NCBI GenBank assembly: GCA_963666575.2
Contig: CAXXYG010000019.1
Location: forward strand, 62,001-126,000
Direction of reading: 5' to 3'
Source of the DNA: JABMQB01 sp963666575
GTDB taxonomy: Bacteria > Bacteroidota > Bacteroidia > Bacteroidales > Prolixibacteraceae
DNA: 64,000 nt
Within the stretch, counting starts at the first letter, position 1. The number at the start of each line of letters is the position of its first letter. The notes below the pieces were generated by a model that had not been told where the DNA came from, did no database searches, and worked only from the letters and a program-made list of their open reading frames with translations. The position numbers were made by a program, and so were the translations under genes. Positions 38,027 through 46,281 of the stretch are shown one piece after another.

Positions 38027-39234
38027 TACACATTTTCTTTTTGAAAAACAGCAGGTATTGTGCGTAAAATAATCCAAATATCCTTCCAAAATGAAAACCT
38101 GCTGTTTGATATTTCTACATATTTATTATCCAAACCTTTACGTTCTTCGGGCGACATTTTTGATGATTTGCCTCTGGCTTCAACCTGCCATAAACCAGTT
38201 ATGCCAGCAGGCCCGTTAAAGCGATCAGTCCAGCTATCGGTTGTTAAAAGTTCGGCTTCGTATAATGGCAAAGGCCTGTTTCCAACAATCGACATATCGC
38301 CTTTTAAAACATTTATAAGTTGAGGTAACTCATCAATACTTAGTTTCCGTATGATGTGCCCAACTTTTGTAATGCGTGGATCATTTTCAAATTTCACAAA
38401 TGCGCTATCCTGCTTTTTACGTGTCGAATTAATATGAGTTTTTTCGTCAATTTCAATATCATCGCCAAATAATATGGTTCCTTTTGTATCAGAAGAAGTG
38501 GATGCCTTACTTATTATTTTATCATCCGAAACATTACTTAAATTTTCTTCCGACTTATCGGCATATTGATTAAGGTGCTGAAATTCTTTCATCCGTTTAT
38601 CAGCATCGGGGTACATTGACCGAAGTTTCAAAAAATTAAATATTTTATAACCAGTGCCTACCCTTTTCGAAATATAATATACCTTTCCTTTTGACTCGAG
38701 CCTGATGGCAATTATAAAAGCCAGCAAAAAAGGTGACGCAAATAATAAAGCAATACCTGCAACTAAAATATCGAAAGAACGCTTAAAAAAAGGTGTTTTA
38801 TAAAACTCATTAGACAGCTGTACTTTATTCGTACCTCTCTGATTAATAGTCGGTTTTAATTGAGATAAAAAATTTAATCGGCTAACAATGTTTTTTACGT
38901 TTATAGGAAATTCAAAAACATCATCGATTTTTTGAAGTAAAGCTTGTTTTTTTAATTCAGGTGATAGTTTTTCCACAAGAAGGACAAAAGGTATTTTCTG
39001 ATTTATATCGAACAAGTTGACAAAATACTTGTGAAAACTTAGTCCGTTTTGTCCGGGTAATTCTTGCTCACAAATTATACCGTCTAATTTTTTATTCTCT
39101 TGAAATAATTTTGAAGCCAATAATGGGTTGGGTACACTATAAAAAACAAAATCTTCACTGTTTCCGAGTTCATCAATTAACGATTGATTAGATCCAACAT
39201 ACAAAAATACCGGCCCTGTTTTTCCAACTTCCAT
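38026..39234 (-). CDS. Priming phosphoglycosyl transferase with degenerate receiver domain, EPS cluster
   Basis: Residues about 8-125 form a receiver-like domain: FLYVGSNQSLIDEL, DGIICEQELPGQNG, PFVLLVEKLSPE, DDVFEFPIN. The phospho-acceptor Asp is Glu56, and the conserved Lys before Pro is Glu, so it is not phosphorylatable. Residues about 145-400 are a WcaJ/PglC-type sugar transferase: KRSFDILVAGIALLFASPFL membrane segment, KRVGTGYKIFNFLKLRSM, catalytic Asp-Glu at 301-302 (SIDELPQLINVLKGDMSIVG), GITGLWQVEARG. A roughly 60-residue charged insert (212-275) separates the two halves. It transfers the first sugar phosphate to undecaprenyl phosphate. ATG 39234, 2 bp after the response-regulator stop. 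Confidence 0.88.
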   Translation of the reverse strand: MEVGKTGPVFLYVGSNQSLIDELGNSEDFVFYSVPNPLLASKLFQENKKLDGIICEQELPGQNGLSFHKYFVNLFDINQKIPFVLLVEKLSPELKKQALLQKIDDVFEFPINVKNIVSRLNFLSQLKPTINQRGTNKVQLSNEFYKTPFFKRSFDILVAGIALLFASPFLLAFIIAIRLESKGKVYYISKRVGTGYKIFNFLKLRSMYPDADKRMKEFQHLNQYADKSEENLSNVSDDKIISKASTSSDTKGTILFGDDIEIDEKTHINSTRKKQDSAFVKFENDPRITKVGHIIRKLSIDELPQLINVLKGDMSIVGNRPLPLYEAELLTTDSWTDRFNGPAGITGLWQVEARGKSSKMSPEERKGLDNKYVEISNSRFSFWKDIWIILRTIPAVFQKENV

Positions 39235-39236
39235 AT

Positions 39237-39602
39237 CTATCGGCTTAAAATTCGCTCTATTCTGATAAGAAGTTCTTCGGGATTAAAAGGTTTCATTATA
39301 TAATCTTCGGCCCCTAACCTCAAACATTTTACACGGTCATCGCTACTATCTTTACTACTCAAAACAATTACCGGAATATCACTAAAATACCCACTTTCTT
39401 TTAATCGTGAAATCAACTCCATCCCATCTAAATTGGGCATTTGCAAATCGGTAAGAATTAAATCAGGGATATTACCTTCCTGAAGCCAGGCCAGTGCTTT
39501 TAGTCCATCTTCTTCGGTATGCACTTCATAAGTTTGACTTAAAAACTGAACAATCAATTTACTTATTGAAGGTTTATCATCAACTACCAGAATTTTTTTC
39601 AT
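39237..39602 (-). CDS. Stand-alone response regulator (CheY-like), first gene of the EPS operon
   Basis: 121 aa, receiver domain only. KKILVVDDKPS (acidic pair Asp8-Asp9), Asp52 acceptor in LILTDLQMPNLDG, VIVLSSKDS (Ser at the switch position), and EDYIMKPF (Lys near 102). All key residues are present, in contrast to the pseudo-receiver in the next gene. No output domain, so it probably acts by protein contact; being co-transcribed with the priming transferase, control of that enzyme or of its pseudo-receiver is an attractive inference. A -24/-12-like promoter precedes it. Confidence 0.92.
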   Translation of the reverse strand: MKKILVVDDKPSISKLIVQFLSQTYEVHTEEDGLKALAWLQEGNIPDLILTDLQMPNLDGMELISRLKESGYFSDIPVIVLSSKDSSDDRVKCLRLGAEDYIMKPFNPEELLIRIERILSR

Positions 39603-39668
39603 ACGTTTAATTATAGGTTTTTATTGGTAACGTATTAAACACACATTGGTTGCTAAAACACACTCCAG

Positions 39669-39684
39669 TGCACTTTTTTAACCA
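39669..39684 (-). promoter_or_regulatory. Candidate sigma54 (-24/-12) promoter of the EPS operon
   Basis: Minus strand TGGTTAAAAAAGTGCA: TGG and TGC(A) with ten bases between GG and GC, the defining spacing of RpoN promoters. It lies 67 bases upstream of the response-regulator ATG, and an NtrC-type activator is encoded nearby at 42.05 kb. The CACG part of the consensus is not matched. Confidence 0.5.
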
Positions 39685-39851
39685 CAATCAATTTATTATT
39701 TATCGATTACTCTGTAATTTACATTTTTTCAATTGATGTTTGTAATAAATTTACAATTAATATTTTATCCTAAACTTGTTATTTTCAAATGTAAAAAAAA
39801 ATATTTTTCGATTTTATAAGGTATTACCTCAAAATAGCTCTAAAAAATTGA

Positions 39852-41813
39852 TTAATATAAATAAGTAGCATCGCGGTAACCCGAAATATTTAAGTACCAA
39901 TCGGGATATTGCGAACCTGCCGATTCAGCCCAATTGACAAATTTTAGATGCCCTTTGTTGATACTTGCTTTTTCTTTTGGAATGGCGTATGGCCCTGCTA
40001 TATTTATAGCCCAGGGTAAATTATTATTTGTTCGGTAATACCTGCCTTGTGCAGGGTTGGAAAAATCAGAATTTTGTCCAAATAAGCCACTATTTGCCTT
40101 TGATGTTGGAGGTTTATCAGCTAAATGTACCTCACGGCCTCTATCGCCATCAACAACCATAAATGGGTTAAATGGGAAAGTCCCAAGGCTCGATGAACTG
40201 ATCGCATTGGTAAATTTTACCTGAATAGTTAAGGTTTGTCCATTGACATTCCACCCATCATCAAAACCAAAAATAATTGCATTATTTACACCACTTTCAG
40301 TTCCGTTTGACGCGATATTAACATAATTTTTAGAAAAAATAGCCCCGGTAACACTCTGAACAGACGATGCAGGTACCGGTAATTCAAAAGCAAATCCATT
40401 GTGAAAAGAGGCCCCAATATGCCTGATTGTTAGTTGAATTTCCAAAATTTTTATAAGGTTCGATGCATCTGTAATTGGATTAAACTTATAATCAACCACC
40501 AAATCGTTAAAATCAAAATCACCAATACTTGGCCATAAGTCCTCAAAGGCTATTGAACCGGTATTCCCTGATACAGTATTATTATTAAATGCCAACGTTG
40601 CATCGGTTGGATATGCATCCAATATATCAATAATACCATCACCATCGGTATCAACAGGCGATGTTGTTGCACTCACATTGGTTAAATCAGCAGCGTTCAA
40701 ATTATCAAGCGTAATATAAAATACAGCATCATTAAAATCATTGTCAGATGTACCATTGTCGCGTCTTTTATCTTCAAATCCTAAAACAATTACTTCATTT
40801 TGGATATCTTTTAACAAAATCATGTGGTTTTGTAAATCTGAGCTACCTTCTGGATTAAATGAAGGAACAGAATAATAAATCCCATTAATATCGTAAACCA
40901 ACCGGTCCTTTTTACTCCACCCATTGGGAACTAAAAACCAACCTATGGTAGTATTAGCAGGAAATTCGCCTAACAAAACTTTATCTCCGCTGTGTAACGA
41001 ACCTCCACTTCCGGGTGCTGATGCATTTGGGAAAATAATGATGTGTTTATTATCAGCGGGTTTCGACCCATCATAAATAAAATAACCCAAAGCACTTTCA
41101 AGTGGTGTTCCTTCTCCGGCAAAAGTAACATATACTTTCGAACGCTCTTTTAACACTAAATTTGTTTGTGAACTTCCTGCAATAAATTGTGGTTTTGTTT
41201 TAGGAACAGATACACCCTCGGGCAAAGTTTGATTTAAATTGCTTAATAACGACTCCCATGCTTTATCGTTAACAGTATGTAAATAATTGGGGTACCCATT
41301 TGCAGTATACGTGCCCATGTATGAAAAACCAGCTACTTCGGCCGACTTAAGAGGAACATTAGCTGATTTGGGCTCTACTTCCCTCTCTGCATTAAAATGC
41401 ACTGAATAATCGTATTCGGCTTTCCCGTTAAGAATAGGCAGTTTAACTTCCTGTTCTAATCCAAAATACCTTGAGGCAATTTCAATTGTATCAATGTATG
41501 CCGGAATACTTACAAATGCCGAAAAGGAATTCCCAGGTGAAAAAGCACCGGATCCCAATTTGATTTTCCCTTCGAGAAAATTTTGATGATAAATATCAAA
41601 AACAGCTCCGTGCAAAAAGTCAGGAGCTATTAAATTAATTGTAACATCCTGTGTTGTCCTAAAATTAAAATTAGCAGGAACTACAAGCGATTCCAGGACA
41701 TTCACTTCCTCCTCCGCTGGCAAATTAATATCATCTAACCGGCTTTTTAAGCATTGTGTAAATGCCAGGCCTATAAAAATTAATAGAAAATACCTGAATA
41801 TATTTTTCATCAT
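39852..41813 (-). CDS. LruC-domain-containing lipoprotein
   Basis: Lipobox GLAFTQC (Cys21). Middle part resembles DUF4114 (GYFIYDGSKPADNKHIIIFPN; DKVLLGEFPANTTIGWFLVP; DNDFNDAVFYIT). A calcium-binding-like spacer VDTDGDGIIDILDAYPTD leads into a C-terminal LruC domain (NTGSIAFEDLWPSIGDFDFN; DLVVDYKFNPITDASNLIKI; GFAFELPVPASSV; DGWNVNGQTLTIQVKF). LruC proteins are exported, often surface proteins of Bacteroidota; function unknown. Divergent from the sigma54 activator and next to the EPS operon, so a matrix or surface role is possible. Double ATG start at 41813/41810. Confidence 0.88.
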   Translation of the reverse strand: MMKNIFRYFLLIFIGLAFTQCLKSRLDDINLPAEEEVNVLESLVVPANFNFRTTQDVTINLIAPDFLHGAVFDIYHQNFLEGKIKLGSGAFSPGNSFSAFVSIPAYIDTIEIASRYFGLEQEVKLPILNGKAEYDYSVHFNAEREVEPKSANVPLKSAEVAGFSYMGTYTANGYPNYLHTVNDKAWESLLSNLNQTLPEGVSVPKTKPQFIAGSSQTNLVLKERSKVYVTFAGEGTPLESALGYFIYDGSKPADNKHIIIFPNASAPGSGGSLHSGDKVLLGEFPANTTIGWFLVPNGWSKKDRLVYDINGIYYSVPSFNPEGSSDLQNHMILLKDIQNEVIVLGFEDKRRDNGTSDNDFNDAVFYITLDNLNAADLTNVSATTSPVDTDGDGIIDILDAYPTDATLAFNNNTVSGNTGSIAFEDLWPSIGDFDFNDLVVDYKFNPITDASNLIKILEIQLTIRHIGASFHNGFAFELPVPASSVQSVTGAIFSKNYVNIASNGTESGVNNAIIFGFDDGWNVNGQTLTIQVKFTNAISSSSLGTFPFNPFMVVDGDRGREVHLADKPPTSKANSGLFGQNSDFSNPAQGRYYRTNNNLPWAINIAGPYAIPKEKASINKGHLKFVNWAESAGSQYPDWYLNISGYRDATYLY

Positions 41814-42051
41814 TAATTGTGGTTTTATTTTACTAAACCAAAAACTTTAAATATAGTTTATTGAACAATCCAATTTTATTCAATCAATCCATATGTACTA
41901 ACATGATGCCAAATGAAATACAGCCTCATTTACAGCACCTTAAAAACAAATTAATTTTTCATAAAGTTTTATTTTGAAACAAAAGTTTTATTCTGAAACA
42001 TTTCCCACAAAAAGTTTGTCATAGTATCATTGATGATTAATTTAAACTAAA

Positions 42052-43401
42052 ATGCAAAATTTTAAAATTTTTATTATTGAAGATGATACGTGGTACGCTG
42101 AGCTTCTGGAATACAATCTGGCACTTAATCCTGAATACGAGATCGAAAAATATACTTCAGGGGCTGAAGCACTAAAAAACCTGTATAAAAAACCATCAGT
42201 AATCACCCTCGATTATGGGCTTGGTGATATGAATGGTGAGGAAGTCCTCAAAAAAATAAAAGAGGTATATCCGGAATTACCTGTAATAATAATTTCGGCA
42301 CAAGAAGATATTGGTATTGCTGTAGAACTATTAAGAAAAGGGGCATACGATTATATTGTCAAAAATGAAGAAACCAAAAACCGGCTTTGGAAAATAATAA
42401 CGAACATTCGTGATTACCAGGAATTGCAGGAAAAACACGAAACCTTAAAAAAGGAAGTTAAAACCAAATATTCAGCACAATCGGCAATTATTGGCGAAAG
42501 TCAGGAAATAAAGCAGGTTTTTCAAATGATTGAACGAGTAAAAAATGCCAATATTACAGTTTCTATTACCGGCGAAACAGGTACAGGTAAAGAGATGGTT
42601 GCAAAAGCCATTCATTACAATTCAAACCGAGCAAAACAAACATTTGTAGCCGTTAATGTAAGTGCCATCCCTGAAGGATTAATTGAAAGTGAGTTGTTTG
42701 GGTATGAAAAAGGAGCCTTTACCGGTGCTAACTCTCGGAAAATAGGCAAATTTGAACTAGCTTCGAATGGGACTCTTTTCCTCGATGAAATTGCCGAAAT
42801 GGACCTAATAGCTCAAACAAAAGTGCTCAGAGTAATTCAAGAACAGGAATTAACAAGGCTTGGCGGCACACAATCCATTAAATTAAATACACGGTTAATT
42901 ATTGCCACTCATAAAAACCTTTCCGAAGAGGTTAAAAAAGGGCTGTTCCGGAAAGACCTTTATTACCGTATAATGGGTGTTCCAATAAACTTGCCACCTC
43001 TGCGAGACAGAGGTGCCGATATTATTATTCTTGCCAAAACATTTATTAAGAATTTTTGTGATGAGAACAATCAAAATCAGCCAAAACTATCTGCCGAAGC
43101 GTCTAAAAAGTTATTACAATACCATTTCCCGGGCAATGTCCGCGAACTTAAAGCCATTATTGAATTGGCAATAATAATGGCTGAAAACGGTACTATAAAG
43201 GAAAACCATATTATTTTTTCGCAGAATAATAATATGGACTTGTTAAATTCGAAGGAAAAAACACTGGAACAATATGACCAACAAATAATCAGGCACTTTA
43301 TGGAAAAATACAACAATAAAGCTATTCTTGTAGCTGAAAAGCTGGGTGTTTCAAAATCAACTATTTACAGATTACTTAAAAATATGGGGTACCAATTTTA
43401 A
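42052..43401 (+). CDS. NtrC-family sigma54-dependent response regulator
   Basis: 449 aa: receiver (1-120; Asp11-Asp12, Asp54 in ITLDYGLGDMNG, but the Lys position reads DYIVKNEE), AAA+ domain (about 145-380; Walker A GETGTGKE at 174-181, ESELFGYEKGAFTGA with the sigma54-contact loop at 221-226, Walker B GTLFLDEIAEMD, LPPLRDRG, FPGNVREL) and a Fis-type HTH (NNKAILVAEKLGVSKSTIYR). Activates RpoN promoters after phosphorylation. No cognate histidine kinase in this neighbourhood. The EPS operon with its -24/-12-like site is an obvious candidate target. ATG 42052. Confidence 0.95.
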   Translation: MQNFKIFIIEDDTWYAELLEYNLALNPEYEIEKYTSGAEALKNLYKKPSVITLDYGLGDMNGEEVLKKIKEVYPELPVIIISAQEDIGIAVELLRKGAYDYIVKNEETKNRLWKIITNIRDYQELQEKHETLKKEVKTKYSAQSAIIGESQEIKQVFQMIERVKNANITVSITGETGTGKEMVAKAIHYNSNRAKQTFVAVNVSAIPEGLIESELFGYEKGAFTGANSRKIGKFELASNGTLFLDEIAEMDLIAQTKVLRVIQEQELTRLGGTQSIKLNTRLIIATHKNLSEEVKKGLFRKDLYYRIMGVPINLPPLRDRGADIIILAKTFIKNFCDENNQNQPKLSAEASKKLLQYHFPGNVRELKAIIELAIIMAENGTIKENHIIFSQNNNMDLLNSKEKTLEQYDQQIIRHFMEKYNNKAILVAEKLGVSKSTIYRLLKNMGYQF

Positions 43402-43445
43402 TGCTTATTAAAATTCTCTAACCAATATAAATTATTTGTAAATAT

Positions 43446-44453
43446 CTAATTCACTGGCACTAGTTTTAAAACCTCTTCAGCAAATTTATTAGTCGATGAA
43501 ATAACAGCATCCAACGACCCCGAATACAGTTCGCAGCCAATTACATGGTCGTCGGCTTCGGGAAATGCCTGTTTCACTTTTTCATCAGGTGCGGTACTCA
43601 ATTGATCGTACATTTTAAGCATGGCACTGACTTTCACAATTGGGTCCTGGTTATCTTTGTCTTTGTAATAATAACCCAAAAATACCGGTGCAGTTATATT
43701 TTTGTAAGTTTCTTTTTTCATAGTGGCATCAATGAGTTGTTGAAGAAAAACAACTGCTTCGAGCCGGTATTTACAATACCAGTATTCACACCCTTTCGAA
43801 TCAAAATTTTCATCAACTACCCTGAATTTATCGCCATAATTGGCTCGTGCAATTTGTAATCCCCATGGTTTCGAAAGTAAAAATGCGGCCGGATCGTTGA
43901 TCCTGACATTAGGAGAATATAAAATTAATCCTTCAACATATTCTGGAAAATCGGCAGCTAATTTTAATGCCAGGGTGCCTCCGGTAGAAGTACTCATGAT
44001 AATTACCTTTTTTCCAATCCTTCGGGCAATCATTAAAGCTTCTTTGGCCGATGTCCAAAGCCTATCAGGTGTCATATCAATCAATGCATCAACAGTATCG
44101 ATACCGTGAGAAGCCAATCGTGGCAAATAAGCATTACAGCCATATCGTTTGGCAAAATTCAGATTTGTTGGATAACCTTCGTACCACGAAGCTGAAAAAC
44201 CATGCAAATACAACAAACAATAATTGGTACGTTCGTGAATACTGTCGTTTGCCCAATATATTCTTGATTCGTTATCGGTTCTTATTTTTATAGCCGATTC
44301 CTTTTTTTCAATCACCTTGTCAATAGAACTGATACTTCCCTGAATAACAGGTAGGTCTTTGTTTAATTCAGGTTTTGGAGGTTTTGGGCCCAACACATAC
44401 CCTACTATTAAAACAACAATAACAATGGCCAGGTATCTTTTTAGCTTTTTCAT
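43446..44453 (-). CDS. Membrane-anchored alpha/beta hydrolase
   Basis: N-terminal helix (YLAIVIVVLIVGYVL) then an alpha/beta-hydrolase fold: LLYLHGFSASWYEG (oxyanion region), PRLASHGID, nucleophile elbow VIIMSTSTGGTLAL (S-T-S-T-G in place of G-x-S-x-G), PVFLGYYYKDKDN with acidic residues, and catalytic His in EADDHVIGCE. 335 aa. Substrate unknown; esterase or lipase-like. Single gene, convergent with the sigma54 activator. ATG 44453. Confidence 0.82.
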   Translation of the reverse strand: MKKLKRYLAIVIVVLIVGYVLGPKPPKPELNKDLPVIQGSISSIDKVIEKKESAIKIRTDNESRIYWANDSIHERTNYCLLYLHGFSASWYEGYPTNLNFAKRYGCNAYLPRLASHGIDTVDALIDMTPDRLWTSAKEALMIARRIGKKVIIMSTSTGGTLALKLAADFPEYVEGLILYSPNVRINDPAAFLLSKPWGLQIARANYGDKFRVVDENFDSKGCEYWYCKYRLEAVVFLQQLIDATMKKETYKNITAPVFLGYYYKDKDNQDPIVKVSAMLKMYDQLSTAPDEKVKQAFPEADDHVIGCELYSGSLDAVISSTNKFAEEVLKLVPVN

Positions 44454-44480
44454 GGAAAAATATTTAATAATTAAATATGA

Positions 44481-44545
44481 CTCTCCCTCTTCTCCCTCTC
44501 TACACGTAGAGAGGGAAGATTGTGACGCAGTCTCAATCAGGGTGA
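44481..44545. repeat. Short palindromic intergenic element
   Basis: CCCTCTCTA (44494-44502) pairs with TAGAGAGGG (44507-44515) over a four-base loop, flanked by GACTCTCCCT on one side and GACGCAGTCTCAATCAGGGTGAG on the other. It looks like a dispersed Bacteroidota palindromic repeat or a transcript end; 44454-44792 otherwise holds no gene that I can see. Confidence 0.4.
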
Positions 44546-44792
44546 GTTTCTCTTTTTAATGGTTTTGATTTTTCAGGTTAGCATTAATATTCATGCCCTT
44601 TTTGCTGCTCATTTAAATTTATTTATCTCCCGACATTTAAACATCAGTTAAATTTTATTTTCTTCTGCAAAATACCGATTTTTTTAAGGATAATAAAAGT
44701 ATTGGATTAAGTAAAATTTAAATTGGCTAATAAAAAATTATACAACAAGAATAACCGCCCCAAAAAAATAATTTGAGACGGTTATATCTAAT

Positions 44793-44936
44793 GAAGTTGT
44801 TTAAAGTCCTATATGTTAACAGCTCTCACCCCAAACCCCTAAAGGGGAAATCAGCCCACAGCGCAGGATTCCCTTTAGGGAATAAAAGGGTGTGCAGTGG
44901 GTAAGCATCATGATTAGGACAACTCTAAACAACTTC
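44793..44936. repeat. 144-bp imperfect palindromic element (MITE-like)
   Basis: Outer inverted ends GAAGTTGTTTAAAGTCCTA (44793-44811) and TAGGACAACTCTAAACAACTTC (44915-44936), inverted apart from a 3-base insertion and one mismatch. Inside are two nested hairpins, CCCC-TAAA-GGGG and TTCCC-TTTA-GGGAA, flanked by TCACCCC and GGGTGTG, so the two halves are inverted copies of each other. No coding potential. It could be a non-autonomous element or a large transcript hairpin 3' of the small lipoprotein gene. Confidence 0.55.
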
Positions 44937-44956
44937 AAACTATAAAAATCCTTTTT

Positions 44957-45457
44957 CTATTCCTTTATTTGTAATAAAAACTGAGCACTGTCAACTTTAT
45001 ATGAAAGCCCTGTACCTCTATACGGTTCCGGATTTTCATAATCAAAATGGGCCTTTAAAAAATACAATTTGTATTTAGAATTAAAAACGGCCTTCTCCCA
45101 AAATACATTGGGTGGTGATGAATTTGCCGTTGAAAGAGAATCCAGATATTGCAAAGATAAACTCCCACCTCTATCATAGAGAGTAGAATGGCGAATCTTC
45201 ACCTCTCCTTCTTTTTGATGTAATTTCCATGTAACATTGGCAATAGAATAAAAATTAACAAAGCCTAGCTTATAATCCGAAAAGTCATTAAAATCCACCA
45301 CAAGGCCTTGTTCCTCAAAAATAACCTGTGAGTTTTTTGTTACTGTAAATGCCTCACTTAAATCAGCATATTTTACAGTCCTTGTTCCAGGGGTATCTTC
45401 CTTATTGCAACTCTGTGCAAAAAATAAAACTATAAACAATAAATAATAATATTTCAT
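44957..45457 (-). CDS. Small hypothetical lipoprotein
   Basis: 166 aa, lipobox FFAQSC (Cys17) followed by NKEDTPG, then a beta-rich domain (VIFEEQGLVVDFNDFSDYKLGF; VTWKLHQKEGEVKIRHSTL; KLYFLKAHFDYENPEPYRGT). I do not recognise a family. ATG 45457. Transcribed alone; the palindromic element lies 21 bp past its stop. Confidence 0.7.
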   Translation of the reverse strand: MKYYYLLFIVLFFAQSCNKEDTPGTRTVKYADLSEAFTVTKNSQVIFEEQGLVVDFNDFSDYKLGFVNFYSIANVTWKLHQKEGEVKIRHSTLYDRGGSLSLQYLDSLSTANSSPPNVFWEKAVFNSKYKLYFLKAHFDYENPEPYRGTGLSYKVDSAQFLLQIKE

Positions 45458-45708
45458 AAGTACTATATTTTAATTTTTTATTCAAAGGCTAAACAATTAG
45501 TAGATGCTATAAATACTTATAAGGTTGCTTGGGTTTGAATTCTGATACTTTATTTTATTCCCAACACTTGATTTTTGCCTTTGATTAAAAATTTCAATTC
45601 CATAATTTAAGGATAAATTCCTCAAAAAATAATAAAAAAACTAAAATACAATCAGCTTGCCCACAAATGTTGCTATTTTTACAGAACAGAAAACTTTAGG
45701 CTTGTTCT

Positions 45709-46281
45709 ATGAAGATCATTCTTTTAATTTTAGTAATTACTTTTCCATTGTTTGTGTTAGGGCAAGGGCTTATGCAGCCCGAATTACCTCCCATCGACAC
45801 AACTGAATTTGGAAAAGAAACAATTAGCCCTGAAAAAACGGCTATACCTAATTTAATATCAGGTGGGCTGCTATCTCCCGGTTTTAAATTAGAGCCATTC
45901 GCGGCTTCCAATATGACTTTATCGCCCGAATTTTATAAAAACTTAAATTCAGAATTTGATTTTTTGGCACAACATTCGGCAACAACCACAACTTTTCCAC
46001 AACGTTATTTTTTTAACGCAGGAGGATTGGGCGATCCATTTTTAAATTCAGTAACAGTATTCAGCAGCGACGCCTATAAATTATCAGACAAATTTACTGT
46101 TGGAGGAAGTAGTTTTGGCGCCAGCTCCAAATTTACAGCCCCTCTCCCAACCTTCGATAACAGCCAATATGATATTCGTGGAGCCACCATGTTTATGGAA
46201 TACAAAGTTTCGAAAAACTTCAGGATACAAACACAGGTGAGTGTCACCAACCGAGGATCGAATTTAATTCCGCACCCATAA
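45709..46281 (+). CDS. Hypothetical exported protein coupled to the AddA-like gene
   Basis: 190 aa with a signal peptide (MKIILLILVITFPLFVLGQ). Low-complexity Pro/Thr/Ser-rich body (MQPELPPIDTTEFGKETI; ISGGLLSPGFKLEPFAASNM) and a C-terminal segment that resembles membrane-strand repeats (GATMFMEYKVSKNFRIQTQV). No family recognised. Its TAA overlaps the ATG of the helicase gene by one base (TAATG), which suggests co-translation although a functional link is not obvious. Confidence 0.7.
   Translation: MKIILLILVITFPLFVLGQGLMQPELPPIDTTEFGKETISPEKTAIPNLISGGLLSPGFKLEPFAASNMTLSPEFYKNLNSEFDFLAQHSATTTTFPQRYFFNAGGLGDPFLNSVTVFSSDAYKLSDKFTVGGSSFGASSKFTAPLPTFDNSQYDIRGATMFMEYKVSKNFRIQTQVSVTNRGSNLIPHP

Noticed and set aside
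41903..41918. Second sigma54-like site (minus strand TGGCATCATGTTAGTA) in front of the LruC gene
   Set aside because: The -12 GC is GT, so it is not listed as a feature; mentioned only as a possible weak site.
42052..43401. Truncated kinase at 21430 as cognate of the NtrC regulator
   Set aside because: They are 20 kb apart and the kinase lies beyond an IS-made junction; nothing links them.
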